DNA of 64,000 bases from the NCBI GenBank assembly GCA_023458375.1, contig JAEWZT010000006.1, positions 124,001 through 188,000 of the forward strand, given 5' to 3'. Shown here piece by piece: positions 26,161 to 34,792 of this stretch. Below the pieces are notes generated by a model. It saw nothing but the letters and a program-made list of their open reading frames with translations, ran no database searches and was not told the origin of the DNA. Source of the stretch: Bacillota bacterium. Lineage in GTDB: Bacteria; Bacillota; Clostridia; Christensenellales; CAG-314. The position numbers were made by a program, and so were the translations under genes. Position 1 is the first letter of the stretch. Every line of letters begins with the position of its first letter.

Positions 26161-26328
26161 GTATTCACTTTTTAAAAGGCTTTATGTTCTTAAAAACGCA
26201 GTTTTATTACTAAGAAAATTCACGTTACCAACTTAAACCGCCTTTTGCTTGCCGAAAAGCTTCTTACATAGTCTTACTTTTTCGGAGCCGCTGCGCAAAA
26301 AGGTCACTACGGGGCGAAAGCCTTTTGT

Positions 26329-26356
26329 ATTATAGCACAATTTTTTAATTAGTCAA
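26329..26356 (-). promoter_or_regulatory. Probable promoter of tRNA-Thr
   Basis: Minus-strand TTGACT (26356-26351), 16-bp spacer, TATAAT (26334-26329), about 170 bp before the tRNA. The stretch between holds no gene I can see. The gap 26161-26501 also includes a possible hairpin (CTTTTTGGG with CCCCAAAAG, about 26416-26460) downstream of smpB. Confidence 0.6.
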
Positions 26357-26501
26357 TTGTCTTTAAGCCCAAAAATTCAAATTAACGAGGGCTGCTAATA
26401 TATTCCTAAAAACATCCTTTTTGGGAGCGCTCATAATTGGTTTTCAAGACCCCAAAAGCGCTTCTTATATGCAGCGTCTAAACTGTAAGCACGCGCACCC
26501 C

Positions 26502-26957
26502 TTAATACTTTCTTTCGCCGTAATCTTTAACTTGCCTTTCCAAATCGCGTTTGACGTCTTTTTCTGCGATTGCGTCCTTTTTGTCGTAAAGCATTTTGCC
26601 CTTTGCCAAAGCTATTTCCACCTTAACCAAACTGCCGCTAAAATACATTGAAAGGGGCACCACAGTAAAGCCTTTTTCCACAACTTTTGAGCGCAGGCGT
26701 TTGATTTCGCGCTTATTCATTAAAAGGCGGCGCGGCCTTAAAGGGTCGGCGTTTGCGTAGCTACCCTTGTCGTAATTGGCTATATTGCAGCTTATAAGCG
26801 TCAAACCGTCGTCAACCTTAACGAAGCTGTCTTTTAAGTTCACCTCTCCTTTTCTTAAAGACTTGACTTCGCAGCCTATAAGGTTGATACCCGCTTCAAA
26901 CTTTTCCACAATAAAATAATCGTGATATGCCTTTTTGTTCGTGGCTATTATTTTCAT
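26502..26957 (-). CDS. smpB: SsrA-binding protein SmpB
   Basis: Binds tmRNA and brings it to stalled ribosomes for trans-translation. 151 residues, the usual size. Typical segments are NKKAYHDYFIVEKFEAGINLIGCEVKS at the start, the MNKREIKRL stretch, and a basic C-terminal tail (KKDAIAEKDVKRDLERQVKDY), which threads the mRNA channel. In many Firmicutes the order is secG-rnr-smpB; here secG is upstream but RNase R is missing from between them. The tmRNA gene itself was not found in this window. The ribosome site is weak. Confidence 0.96.
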   Translation of the reverse strand: MKIIATNKKAYHDYFIVEKFEAGINLIGCEVKSLRKGEVNLKDSFVKVDDGLTLISCNIANYDKGSYANADPLRPRRLLMNKREIKRLRSKVVEKGFTVVPLSMYFSGSLVKVEIALAKGKMLYDKKDAIAEKDVKRDLERQVKDYGERKY

Positions 26958-27240
26958 AGTTTATCTAACAGAAAACCTCTTTTCCCCGAATATTTGTGTT
27001 TATTTTTCTTTATTTGCCGCCGGATTAAAAGCCAAAATATGCGCTTTTTCCCTAACCCGCTTAATAATAGTGTTTTGCCTTTAATTTGTCTTTAAAGGTA
27101 GCTTGGTTTACAAGTATCTCTTTAAGTAACTTAGACATTGCGATATAACGCTTTTAAATTTCGCAAACCGTTTTTCTCGTTTCTAAGGGACTTTTAAGTT
27201 TTTAACTTACCATATCTAATTCATGCCCTGCCTAAAAAAC
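26958..27240. other. Intergenic stretch between secG terminator and smpB
   Basis: About 280 bp without a supported gene. A 25-codon minus-strand frame (27140-27063) lacks a ribosome site and was not called. No RNase R remnant, tmRNA or clear promoter was recognised. Confidence 0.4.
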
Positions 27241-27274
27241 AAAAAAAGCGGTCTGCCTTTTAGCAACCGCTTTT
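27241..27274 (-). terminator. Terminator of secG
   Basis: Minus strand: AAAAGCGGTTGC and GCAGACCGCTTTT form a hairpin with a 6-base loop, followed by a T-run, 13 bp after the secG stop. Confidence 0.8.
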
Positions 27275-27286
27275 GTATCAGTAAAA

Positions 27287-27541
27287 TTACAGCCCCAAAA
27301 CAAAGAATACTATGGAGCAAACCGCTAAAAAGCCGGCGCAAATAAAAGTCCAAAGCTTATACTGCGATTCCTTGTTGCGCCCCTTGTTCCTCTGGTAAAA
27401 GGATTCGCTGGGACTGCCGCCCGAAAGGGCGCTTGTGCCGTCGGAGTTGCTTGACTGGAACAACACCAGTACTATCGCCGCAACGCCGCTTATCAACATA
27501 AATATCGCCAAAACAATTCTTAACGCTATTACAAAGGTCAT
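27287..27541 (-). CDS. secG: Protein translocase subunit SecG
   Basis: Small membrane subunit that assists SecYEG-mediated export. 84 residues from the ATG at 27541, which has GGAGG ten bases upstream; an upstream in-frame start at 27559 would swallow that site. Two membrane segments (about 4-26 and 62-83) flank a polar loop with the characteristic SSNSDGTSALSGGS stretch. It has its own promoter and terminator, so it is a single-gene unit between gpmI and smpB. Confidence 0.95.
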   Translation of the reverse strand: MTFVIALRIVLAIFMLISGVAAIVLVLFQSSNSDGTSALSGGSPSESFYQRNKGRNKESQYKLWTFICAGFLAVCSIVFFVLGL

Positions 27542-27575
27542 TTGAACTTTTCCTCCCAATCTTGCCGCAAAATGT

Positions 27576-27605
27576 ATTATAGCACAACGGTCTGCCCCTT
27601 GACAA
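27576..27605 (-). promoter_or_regulatory. Promoter of secG
   Basis: Minus-strand TTGTCA (27605-27600), 18-bp spacer, TATAAT (27581-27576), directly after the gpmI stop codon. Confidence 0.75.
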
Positions 27606-27619
27606 CTGTTTGCCGAAGA

Positions 27620-29149
27620 TTATTGTTTTATTAAAGATTTTCCCGTCATTTCGGGGGGCTGCAAAAGCTCCATAGACTGCAAAATGGTAGGCGCAATGTC
27701 GCATAGCGCCCCGTCTTCCTGCCTTAGCTTAACTTCCCCCAGATTGTTGCCAACAAAGATAAACGGAACTTTATTGGTGGTATGCGGGGTAAAAGGTTTG
27801 TCTTTTTCTATCATTTTTTCGGCATTGCCGTGGTCTGCTGTAATAAAAATCCTTCCGTCACGCGATAAAACAAACTCCGTCATTTTACGCACGCACTCGT
27901 CCACCGTTAAAACGGCGGTTTTTGCCGCTTCAAAGTTGCCGGTATGTCCCACCATGTCGCAGTTGGCGTAATTAAGTATCATAAAGTCGTAGTCGTTTGC
28001 CGAAAGCTCCATTATGGCCCTTTCGGTAACGGCGCGAGCGCTCATTTCAGGTTGCAAGTCGTAAGTTGCCACTTTGGGGGAGGGTATAAGTATGCGCGTT
28101 TCTCCCTTAAAAGGTTTTTCTACGCCGCCGTTGAAGAAAAAGGTAACGTGCGCGTATTTTTCCGTTTCGGCGGTATGAAACTGCGTCAAACCCATTGAGG
28201 AAAGATATTCGGCAAGGGAGTTTTTAACGGTTTCTTCCTTATACGCCACGGGCAGTTCAAAGGTGTCGTCGTATTTTGTAAAGGTAGCGTATTCCACACT
28301 TCTGCTTTTGCCTTTTAATGAAAAAGGCGCAAAATTCTTTTCGGTAAAGGCTCTTGTAATTTCTCTCGCCCTGTCAGGGCGGAAGTTAAAGAAAATTACG
28401 CTGTCGCCGTTTTCCACCGAACCTAAGGGTTTGCCGCCCCTTAAAACTACGGTGGGCAAAATAAACTCGTCGGTAACGCCTTTTTTATAGCTGTCCCTTA
28501 CCGATTGCAAAATGTCGTAAGTAAATTCGCCCTTGCCCAAAACGAGGGCGTCGTAGGCTTTTTCCACCCTGTCCCAGCGGTTATCCCTGTCCATCGCGTA
28601 ATACCTGCCGCATACGGTGGCGATTTCGCCTAGATTAATTTTTTCCATATAGGCTTTAAGGTCGGAAAGGTATTTTTCGCCCCCCTCGGGAGAGGTGTCC
28701 CGCCCGTCGGTAAAGGCATGCACGAAACATTTTTTTACGCCCTGCGCTTTTGCCATATCTAAAAGGGCGTAAATATGGCTCATATGGCTGTGCACGCCGC
28801 CGTCGGAAACAAGCCCCAAAAGGTGCAGCGCGCCCTCTTTGCTCTTTTTACAAGCCTCAATAAGCACCTCGTTAACTGCAAAAGTGCCGTCGGCAACACT
28901 GTTGGATATTCTTAAAAAATCCTGATAAACTATTCTTCCCGCCCCGATATTAAGGTGTCCCACCTCGCTGTTGCCCATTTGCCCCTGGGGAAGCCCCACT
29001 GCCGTTTCCGACGCTTTAAGTGCCGTATTGGGATAATTTTCCATTAAAAAGCGGACGAAAGGCGAGCAGTTTGCGCCTACGGCGTTGCCCTTCGTCTGTT
29101 TGGACAGCCCGTAGCCGTCCATTATAATAAGCGCGTTAAGTTTTTTCAT
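27620..29149 (-). CDS. gpmI: Phosphoglycerate mutase, 2,3-bisphosphoglycerate-independent
   Basis: Manganese-dependent interconversion of 3- and 2-phosphoglycerate in glycolysis. 509 residues from the ATG at 29149, the usual length; an in-frame start at 29182 would add an untypical leader. Metal ligands and nucleophile are visible: IIMDGYG with Asp11, MGNSEVGH with Ser61, and the C-terminal ADHGNAE. It follows tpiA by 7 bp. No convincing Shine-Dalgarno sequence lies before either start, so translation may depend on coupling to tpiA. Confidence 0.96.
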   Translation of the reverse strand: MKKLNALIIMDGYGLSKQTKGNAVGANCSPFVRFLMENYPNTALKASETAVGLPQGQMGNSEVGHLNIGAGRIVYQDFLRISNSVADGTFAVNEVLIEACKKSKEGALHLLGLVSDGGVHSHMSHIYALLDMAKAQGVKKCFVHAFTDGRDTSPEGGEKYLSDLKAYMEKINLGEIATVCGRYYAMDRDNRWDRVEKAYDALVLGKGEFTYDILQSVRDSYKKGVTDEFILPTVVLRGGKPLGSVENGDSVIFFNFRPDRAREITRAFTEKNFAPFSLKGKSRSVEYATFTKYDDTFELPVAYKEETVKNSLAEYLSSMGLTQFHTAETEKYAHVTFFFNGGVEKPFKGETRILIPSPKVATYDLQPEMSARAVTERAIMELSANDYDFMILNYANCDMVGHTGNFEAAKTAVLTVDECVRKMTEFVLSRDGRIFITADHGNAEKMIEKDKPFTPHTTNKVPFIFVGNNLGEVKLRQEDGALCDIAPTILQSMELLQPPEMTGKSLIKQ

Positions 29150-29156
29150 GACACAA

Positions 29157-29909
29157 TTATACGGCGTTAACAATTGCCGCAAGCTTTTCGGGAATTAATG
29201 AAGCTCCGCCCACAAGCCCGCCGTCAATGTCGCGCTGGTTTAGCAGCTCTGCGGCATTCTTTTCGTTTAAGCTCCCGCCGTATTGAATACATAAAGCGTT
29301 CGCAATTTCTTCGCCGTATAGCTCCGAAAATACTTTTCTGATATATTTTATTGCGCTTTGGGCTTGTTCGGCGCTTGCCGTAACGCCCGTTCCTATCGCC
29401 CAAATGGGTTCGTAAGCTACGATTACCTTGGCAAGCTGCTCTGCCGATACTTTTCTGAAACCTTTTTTAATCTGATACCTTAAAACTTCCTGCGTAAGTT
29501 CCGCCGCACGCTCTTCGCCCGTTTCGCCTATGCAGGCAATAGGCTTTAACTCGGCGTTTAAGGCGGCGATTATCTTTACGCTTACAATCTCGTTACGCTC
29601 GTTGTAATACCACCTGCGCTCGCTGTGGGCGATGATGACGTATTCCGCGCCCGCTTCTTTAAGCATTTCCGCGCTGATTTCACCCGTGTAGGCGCCGCTT
29701 TTTTCCTGATGCAGATTTTGCGCGCCGATTTTGACGTTGCTACCCTTTGTCATCTCAGCGGCTACGGCAATGTCTGTATAGGGCACGCACAGCACCACGG
29801 TATTTTTACTTTCTTTGACAAGGGGTAAAAACTTTTCAATAAATTCTCTTGTTTGGGCTACCGTTTTATTCATTTTCCAGTTGCCCGCGATAACCTTACT
29901 TCTTCCCAT
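29157..29909 (-). CDS. tpiA: Triose-phosphate isomerase
   Basis: Interconverts dihydroxyacetone phosphate and glyceraldehyde 3-phosphate. 250 residues from the ATG at 29909 (GAGGG seven bases upstream; the GTG one codon earlier is less likely). Catalytic residues are present: Asn10 and Lys12 in AGNWKMNK, His95 in IIAHSERR, Glu167 in AYEPIWAIGTG, and the phosphate-binding YGGSL and GGLVGGASL. It is transcribed with gpmI. pgk lies upstream with its own promoter and a 264-bp gap, so whether all three share a transcript is open. Confidence 0.97.
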   Translation of the reverse strand: MGRSKVIAGNWKMNKTVAQTREFIEKFLPLVKESKNTVVLCVPYTDIAVAAEMTKGSNVKIGAQNLHQEKSGAYTGEISAEMLKEAGAEYVIIAHSERRWYYNERNEIVSVKIIAALNAELKPIACIGETGEERAAELTQEVLRYQIKKGFRKVSAEQLAKVIVAYEPIWAIGTGVTASAEQAQSAIKYIRKVFSELYGEEIANALCIQYGGSLNEKNAAELLNQRDIDGGLVGGASLIPEKLAAIVNAV

Positions 29910-30173
29910 CACTTTCCCTCACTTCCCTCTTTTCTCTTAGGGGTTTTTACGCAAAGCGTAAATATCTTTTTTCTTTTTATTTATTTCTCTTTTCCGTTTT
30001 CTCTTTACCGCGCTTCTTTTTATTATTCCCTTTTGCTATGGAAAAAACAATTTTTTGCGCTTAGGTATTTTATTCTCAAACTTTGTCCGCAGTTGCAACT
30101 ATTTTTATTTACATGCTTTTACATCTTATAAAGCTGCCGCAATTAAAAATCTGATTATTACTTAAAGCTATGA

Positions 30174-31361
30174 CTATTTGTCGTCTAAGCAGTCAATGCC
30201 GGGAAGTATAAGCCCCTCTAAATATTCCAAGCTTGCGCCGCCCCCCGTGCTGATATGGGTAATTTGCTTTGCCACGCCTGCTTTTTTAACGGCGGAAGCG
30301 GAATCTCCCCCGCCAATTACCGACATTGCGCCGCTGTTTGCCACCGCTTTCGCAACGGCAAAAGTGCCAAAGCTGAAATTGGGCATCTCAAAAGCCCCTA
30401 ACGGTCCGTTCCAAACTATCGTTTTAGCCTTTTCAATATAACTCTCAAAAAGCTTTACGCTTTTTTGCCCTATGTCAAGCCCCATAAAACCTAGCGGAAT
30501 ATCGCCCTCGCAGGTTATAATTTTTTCCGCGTCGTTGTCAAACCTGTTTGCCGCAACGTGGTCTACGGGCAAAACCAAATCCACTCCCCTTTCCTTTGCC
30601 TGTGAAAGCAATTGTGACGCCAATTCAATTTTATCGTATTCGCACAAAGACAAACCTATTTCCTTGCCTTCCGCCTTCATAAAGGTATAAGACATCGCGC
30701 CGCCGATTAAAAGGGCGTCCACTTTGCCTAAAAGGTTTTTTATCACTCCTATTTTGTCGCTTACCTTTGCTCCGCCTAAAATGGCTACAAAGGGTCTGGT
30801 TGGGTTATCAAGCGCGTTTCCCATAAAGGCAAGCTCTTTTTCCACCAGCAGCCCGCTTACCTTAACGGAGCAGTATTTTGCTATGCCCGCAGTTGAAGCG
30901 TGGGCGCGGTGCGCGGTGCCGAAAGCGTCGTTGACATAAATGTCGCCGTAGCTTGCAAGCTCTTTTGCGAAAATGTCGTCGTTAGCCTCTTCTTCGGCGT
31001 AAAAACGCAGGTTTTCAAGCAATAGCACTTGCCCCGTCTTTAAGCTTTTTGCCGTTTTTTTAGTTTGCTCCCCCAAACAGTCGGGGGCAAAAAGCACCTC
31101 TTTGCTCAGTAATTGCGAAAGCCGTTTTGATACGCATTCTAGGGAAAATTCTTTTTTGACTTTGCCGTTGGGACGTCCCAAGTGAGACATTAAAATGACG
31201 CTTGCGCCGTTGTTCAATAAATAGTTAATAGTGGGAAGCGTCGCCGTAATTCTGTTGTCGCTGGTTATGTTTCCGTTTTCGTCAAGGGGAACGTTGTAGT
31301 CCACCCTCACTAAGCATTTCTTACCCCTTACGTTTATGTCGGTAATACATTTTTTGCCCAT
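30174..31361 (-). CDS. pgk: Phosphoglycerate kinase
   Basis: Makes ATP from 1,3-bisphosphoglycerate in glycolysis. 395 residues, the usual size. N-terminal substrate residues appear in RVDYNVPLDENG, the basic-patch segment SHLGRPNG and LLLENLRFY; the C-terminal nucleotide domain has WNGPLGAFE and the glycine-rich VIGGGDSASAVKK, then STGGGASLEYLEG. A strong ribosome site GGGAGGG precedes the ATG. Its promoter overlaps the end of the dus gene. GAP dehydrogenase, usually next to pgk, is not in the window. Confidence 0.97.
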   Translation of the reverse strand: MGKKCITDINVRGKKCLVRVDYNVPLDENGNITSDNRITATLPTINYLLNNGASVILMSHLGRPNGKVKKEFSLECVSKRLSQLLSKEVLFAPDCLGEQTKKTAKSLKTGQVLLLENLRFYAEEEANDDIFAKELASYGDIYVNDAFGTAHRAHASTAGIAKYCSVKVSGLLVEKELAFMGNALDNPTRPFVAILGGAKVSDKIGVIKNLLGKVDALLIGGAMSYTFMKAEGKEIGLSLCEYDKIELASQLLSQAKERGVDLVLPVDHVAANRFDNDAEKIITCEGDIPLGFMGLDIGQKSVKLFESYIEKAKTIVWNGPLGAFEMPNFSFGTFAVAKAVANSGAMSVIGGGDSASAVKKAGVAKQITHISTGGGASLEYLEGLILPGIDCLDDK

Positions 31362-31401
31362 AATCCCTCCCGATTTTGTTGCGCTTTGTCTTTTTTAGTT
31401 T

Positions 31402-31430
31402 CAAAAAAAATTGACTGTTGTATTCAGCCA
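31402..31430 (-). repeat. Hairpin with eight-T tail at the 5' end of the pgk transcript
   Basis: Minus strand: TTGGCTG, a 7-base loop, CAGTCAA, then TTTTTTTTG. It starts at about the predicted transcription start of pgk. A close copy occurs at 42881-42910. It could be a promoter-proximal attenuator or a stabilising 5' hairpin. Confidence 0.5.
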
Positions 31431-31435
31431 AAAAA

Positions 31436-31465
31436 ATTATACCATTTAACGCCTTAAACTGTCAA
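31436..31465 (-). promoter_or_regulatory. Promoter of pgk
   Basis: Minus-strand TTGACA (31465-31460), 18-bp spacer, TATAAT (31441-31436). The -35 box overlaps the dus stop codon. Confidence 0.8.
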
Positions 31466-32385
31466 ACCGTCACAAGCAAAAATTCGGCGGCGGTATTTTT
31501 AAGTTCCTCCAAGCTTTTGGCAAGGTTTATTTTGTCGGCGGCTTTTTTTGCCCCCCGAAAACCTTTTATATAAAAAACGGCGTGCTTTTTTATTTCGTTT
31601 AAAACCACCCTTTGCGGCAAATAATTCATAAGCTTTTCAATATGGAAATTCAAACTCCGCAAGATATCAAACTTGTAAGGAAGGGACAATATTTCGCTGA
31701 AAATATAGGGGCGCCCTATCGCCCCCCGACCTATGCCTACACCGTAGCAGCGCGTTTTTTCAAGCATTTCGTCATATTTATCTTTGCAGTCCACGCCGCC
31801 GTTTCCGTAAAGGGGAATATCCAGCGCGTTTGCCGTCTCTTTTATAACCTTTAAGTTTGTTTCGCCGCTGTAAAGCTGTTTTTTGCTTCTTGCGTGAAGG
31901 GTAAGATAATCTGCGCCCGCCTCTTGCATAGCAAGCGCAAAGGGAAGGGCGGAGGTATCGTCGTTTATTCCGCTTCTGAACTTTACCGATACGGTTTTTC
32001 CGCTCTCCTTAACTGTTTTTACTATTTCTTTTGCCAGAGGGATATTTGCCATTAAAGCGCAGCCGTCGCCGTTGTTGAATATTTTGGGGACGGGACACCC
32101 CATGTTTATATCTATAACGTCAAAATCTTTTAAAATATCAAGCTCAACAACCTTTCGGTAGGCGTTTAAGTCGCTGCCGAAAAGCTGAACCGCCCTTAAA
32201 GAGTTTTCACCCAAAGAAACCAAAAGCGATTTGGTGTTTTCGTTGCCCATGGCGAGAGCTTTTGCCGAAACCATTTCCGTAACGGTTAGGGCGGCGCCGT
32301 AATGGGCGCACAAATACCTGAAAGGGGCGTCGGTGTAGCCCGCCAAAGGGCAAAGCATTGTATTGTTTTTGGGGGAAAATTTCAC
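31462..32385 (-). CDS. tRNA-dihydrouridine synthase (Dus family)
   Basis: FMN-dependent reduction of uridine to dihydrouridine in the tRNA D loop. I place the start at GTG 32385, which overlaps the mazG stop as GTGA and has GGAGG ten bases upstream, giving 307 residues; an in-frame TTG lies 18 bp earlier. Family motifs are PLAGYTDAPFR (substrate and flavin), MVSAKAL, INMGCPVPK with catalytic Cys97, LHARSKKQLYSG and GNGGVDC, then VGIGRGAIGRPYIF. The C-terminal helical tRNA domain is somewhat short. Which Dus subtype it is cannot be decided here. Confidence 0.93.
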   Translation of the reverse strand: MKFSPKNNTMLCPLAGYTDAPFRYLCAHYGAALTVTEMVSAKALAMGNENTKSLLVSLGENSLRAVQLFGSDLNAYRKVVELDILKDFDVIDINMGCPVPKIFNNGDGCALMANIPLAKEIVKTVKESGKTVSVKFRSGINDDTSALPFALAMQEAGADYLTLHARSKKQLYSGETNLKVIKETANALDIPLYGNGGVDCKDKYDEMLEKTRCYGVGIGRGAIGRPYIFSEILSLPYKFDILRSLNFHIEKLMNYLPQRVVLNEIKKHAVFYIKGFRGAKKAADKINLAKSLEELKNTAAEFLLVTV

Positions 32386-33212
32386 TTTTTGGCTTCCTCC
32401 CAAAGCATGTCCAGCTTTTGGGGCGAAGCGTCTTTAAAACTAAGGTCTTGCGCTTTGAGGGCGTTTTCCACCTTTTCAAAGCGGGAGATAAACTTTTGCG
32501 TCGCCTTTGAAAGCGCCGTTTCGGCGTCAACGGACAAAAACCTCGCCGCGTTGACGCAGGCAAAGAGTAAATCCCCTATTTCCTCCTCAACGTCTTTATA
32601 AACGCCGCCCGCGGCAGCCTGTTGCACTTCCGCAAGCTCTTCTTGCGCCTTTTTTAAGGCGGAAGCTGCGTCGGCAAAGTCCATACCGCTTTTTGCAGCG
32701 CGGCTTTGCACTTTTTGCGCCCTTAAAAGGGAGGGGGAGGTAAAGGGGACTTGCTTTAAATATTCCGTTTTTGAAGCGTAATTATGGGCTTTAAGCTTAT
32801 TGTTTTCCCAAGTGGAAAGCGCCTTTTGGGCGTTTTGCGCAATGTCGCCGCCGAAAACGTGGGTGTGGCGCGAAATAAGCTTATTACACAATCGGTTATA
32901 AACGTTGCCGTAGGTAAACTCGGCGTTATCTTGGGCAATTTGCGCGTGAAGCAAAAATTGCAAAAGCATATCGCCCATTTCTTCTATGATATCCTCTTTA
33001 TTTTCCCGATTAATCGCGTCAACGAGTTCGTAAGCTTCTTCAACGGCGTTTGCTCGTATGCTTTGGTGCGTCTGCTCCCTGTCCCAGGGGCAGCCGTTTT
33101 CGCCTCTTAAAATTTCTACAATTTTTACCGCGTCAAAATAATCAAACTCTTTTTTGTTAATTAAGGGGAGGATTTGCCTCCGCTCTTCTTCCGTCCTCTT
33201 TTCTTCCGTCAT
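32382..33212 (-). CDS. mazG: MazG-type nucleoside triphosphate pyrophosphohydrolase
   Basis: Hydrolyses (d)NTPs to monophosphates and pyrophosphate. 276 residues from the ATG at 33212, which has AAGGAG five bases upstream, although this start lies 56 bp inside the preceding flippase gene. Two MazG repeats are visible: the first with CPWDREQTHQSI, EEAYELVDAI and EEMGDMLLQ; the second with EELAEVQQA and EEIGDLLFACVNAARF. The N-terminal methylase domain of Bacillus YabN is absent. It continues the spoVT-spoVB-mazG order known from spore-formers. Confidence 0.93.
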   Translation of the reverse strand: MTEEKRTEEERRQILPLINKKEFDYFDAVKIVEILRGENGCPWDREQTHQSIRANAVEEAYELVDAINRENKEDIIEEMGDMLLQFLLHAQIAQDNAEFTYGNVYNRLCNKLISRHTHVFGGDIAQNAQKALSTWENNKLKAHNYASKTEYLKQVPFTSPSLLRAQKVQSRAAKSGMDFADAASALKKAQEELAEVQQAAAGGVYKDVEEEIGDLLFACVNAARFLSVDAETALSKATQKFISRFEKVENALKAQDLSFKDASPQKLDMLWEEAKK

Positions 33213-34761
33213 TTTTACTCCTTTTCCCCAGCCTGCCGATTTCGCTTTTATCAAAAACCTTAAATGCCGCCGTTGCCGACCCGTAAAGCAGCACGCAAAG
33301 CACAATTGTGACTAAGGTGCCCGCCTCGCTCATCACAAAGTCTTTTGCCAAAAGTGAAAGCGCAAGCAGCCCCGTTAGCATTATACTACAACAAGCGACG
33401 GGTTTTATCAAGGTATTTAAAGCGTCAAGAGAAAGCTTTGCCCGCGTTTTTATATAAATGCCGGCGGCAAGCGCTGCGAAAAAATAACAAAGAGTTTCGG
33501 AAATTGCCGCGCCGTATATATTCACGGCGGGCATGGGAAGAAAAATTGCGTTTGCGGCAAACTTTACCGCAACCCCAATGCCCAAAGATGTCACCCCCGC
33601 GTAGGGCTTGCCCATAGCTTGCAGGGCGGAAAACATAGTCTGTGTCAGCGACAAAAAAACCACCGACAAGCCGGAAATAACCATAAGCTTAGCGGCTACC
33701 GCTATTTCTTGGGCGGGAAGCCCGTTATAAAGCAAACCCATAATGGGCTGGGACAACGTCATAAGCCCGATTGCCGAGGGCAACGCTACCACCAGCGTCA
33801 ATTTAATCGCAAAGTTATATTTTTCTTGAAGTCTTTTTCCGCTTACGGCGGTTCGCGTCAATGCGGGAAGCGCCGAAATGGCTATGCCGCTTGAAAGCGT
33901 GACGGGAAAGCCCAGCAAGGAATTAACGGGTCCCGTCCAAAGCCCGTAGGCGGAGGTGGCGTTAGGCAGCTTTAATAAATTAACCACCATTACGCTGTCT
34001 AAAAGCTGCGAAAGCTGCATAATTATTCCGCTTATTACCAGAGGAAGCGCAAGCGTGAAGATACTGCGCATAAAGTTGTTTTGGCTTTCTTTACAAACGC
34101 AGGGGCGCCGCTTTTTGTCAATTAAATAAGCTGTAAACATTATGATAAGGGAAAGCCCTTCCGACACCGTAAGCGCTAATGCCGCGCCGCAGACGGCTTT
34201 TACGGTATCGGGCATAAGTGCGCGCGCTACGCTTAACCCTATCGCAAGCTTTACACCCTGCTCTAAAATCTGCGAAAGGGAAACGGGCAGCATTTTCATA
34301 TTGCCTTGAAAATACCCCCTAAAAGCCCCCGTTACGCACACAAACAAAATGGCGGGTGAAACTATTTTGTAAGCCGCCGCAATCTCAACGGCGTTTTGCG
34401 TCCTTGCAAGCGCGTCGGAACATAAGAAAAGCAGCAGGCTTCCCGCAAGCCCCGTAAAAAAAAGCAAACGGCGCGCCTGACGGAAAAGCTTTTGCGCATT
34501 GTCGTATTTATATAGCGCGTATTGCTCCGACAGCAGCTTTGAAAGCGCCGCGGGTATGCCGAAATTAGCTAAAATTAAAATTAAAATGTAGGGGGGGAAT
34601 ACCAGCTGATAAAGCCCCATTCCGTAAGAACCCAAAAGATTTGTTAAGGGAATACGGTAAATTGCGCCTATAACTTTTGCTATCAAACCGCCCGCGCTTA
34701 TAATCGCGGCGCTTAAAATAAAATTGTCGCCCCATTTGTTTGCTTTATTCATAGTAATCAT
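33157..34761 (-). CDS. spoVB: SpoVB-like polysaccharide/lipid flippase (MATE/MOP superfamily)
   Basis: Polytopic membrane protein of about 534 residues with some 14 predicted membrane helices, of the SpoVB/MurJ group that moves lipid-linked precursors across the membrane. Recognisable parts are GGLIAKVIGAIYRIPLTNLLG at the start, FRGYFQGN, and LDSVMVVNLL. SpoVB in spore-formers takes part in cortex synthesis; some paralogues act in vegetative cells. Placed between spoVT and mazG as in Bacillus. No clear ribosome site precedes either ATG (34761 or 34752), so the start is uncertain. The charged C-terminal tail overlaps mazG. Confidence 0.85.
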   Translation of the reverse strand: MITMNKANKWGDNFILSAAIISAGGLIAKVIGAIYRIPLTNLLGSYGMGLYQLVFPPYILILILANFGIPAALSKLLSEQYALYKYDNAQKLFRQARRLLFFTGLAGSLLLFLCSDALARTQNAVEIAAAYKIVSPAILFVCVTGAFRGYFQGNMKMLPVSLSQILEQGVKLAIGLSVARALMPDTVKAVCGAALALTVSEGLSLIIMFTAYLIDKKRRPCVCKESQNNFMRSIFTLALPLVISGIIMQLSQLLDSVMVVNLLKLPNATSAYGLWTGPVNSLLGFPVTLSSGIAISALPALTRTAVSGKRLQEKYNFAIKLTLVVALPSAIGLMTLSQPIMGLLYNGLPAQEIAVAAKLMVISGLSVVFLSLTQTMFSALQAMGKPYAGVTSLGIGVAVKFAANAIFLPMPAVNIYGAAISETLCYFFAALAAGIYIKTRAKLSLDALNTLIKPVACCSIMLTGLLALSLLAKDFVMSEAGTLVTIVLCVLLYGSATAAFKVFDKSEIGRLGKRSKNDGRKEDGRRAEANPPLN

Positions 34762-34792
34762 TATATGAGTTAAACAGCGCTAAAACGCCTTG

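Noticed and set aside
26161..27286. Possible tmRNA (ssrA) beside smpB
   Set aside because: No tRNA-Ala-like ends or tag reading frame could be found on either strand of the gaps.
30174..31361. Plus-strand frames opposite pgk and other long genes
   Set aside because: Shadows caused by codon bias of the minus-strand genes; none has a start site or domain.
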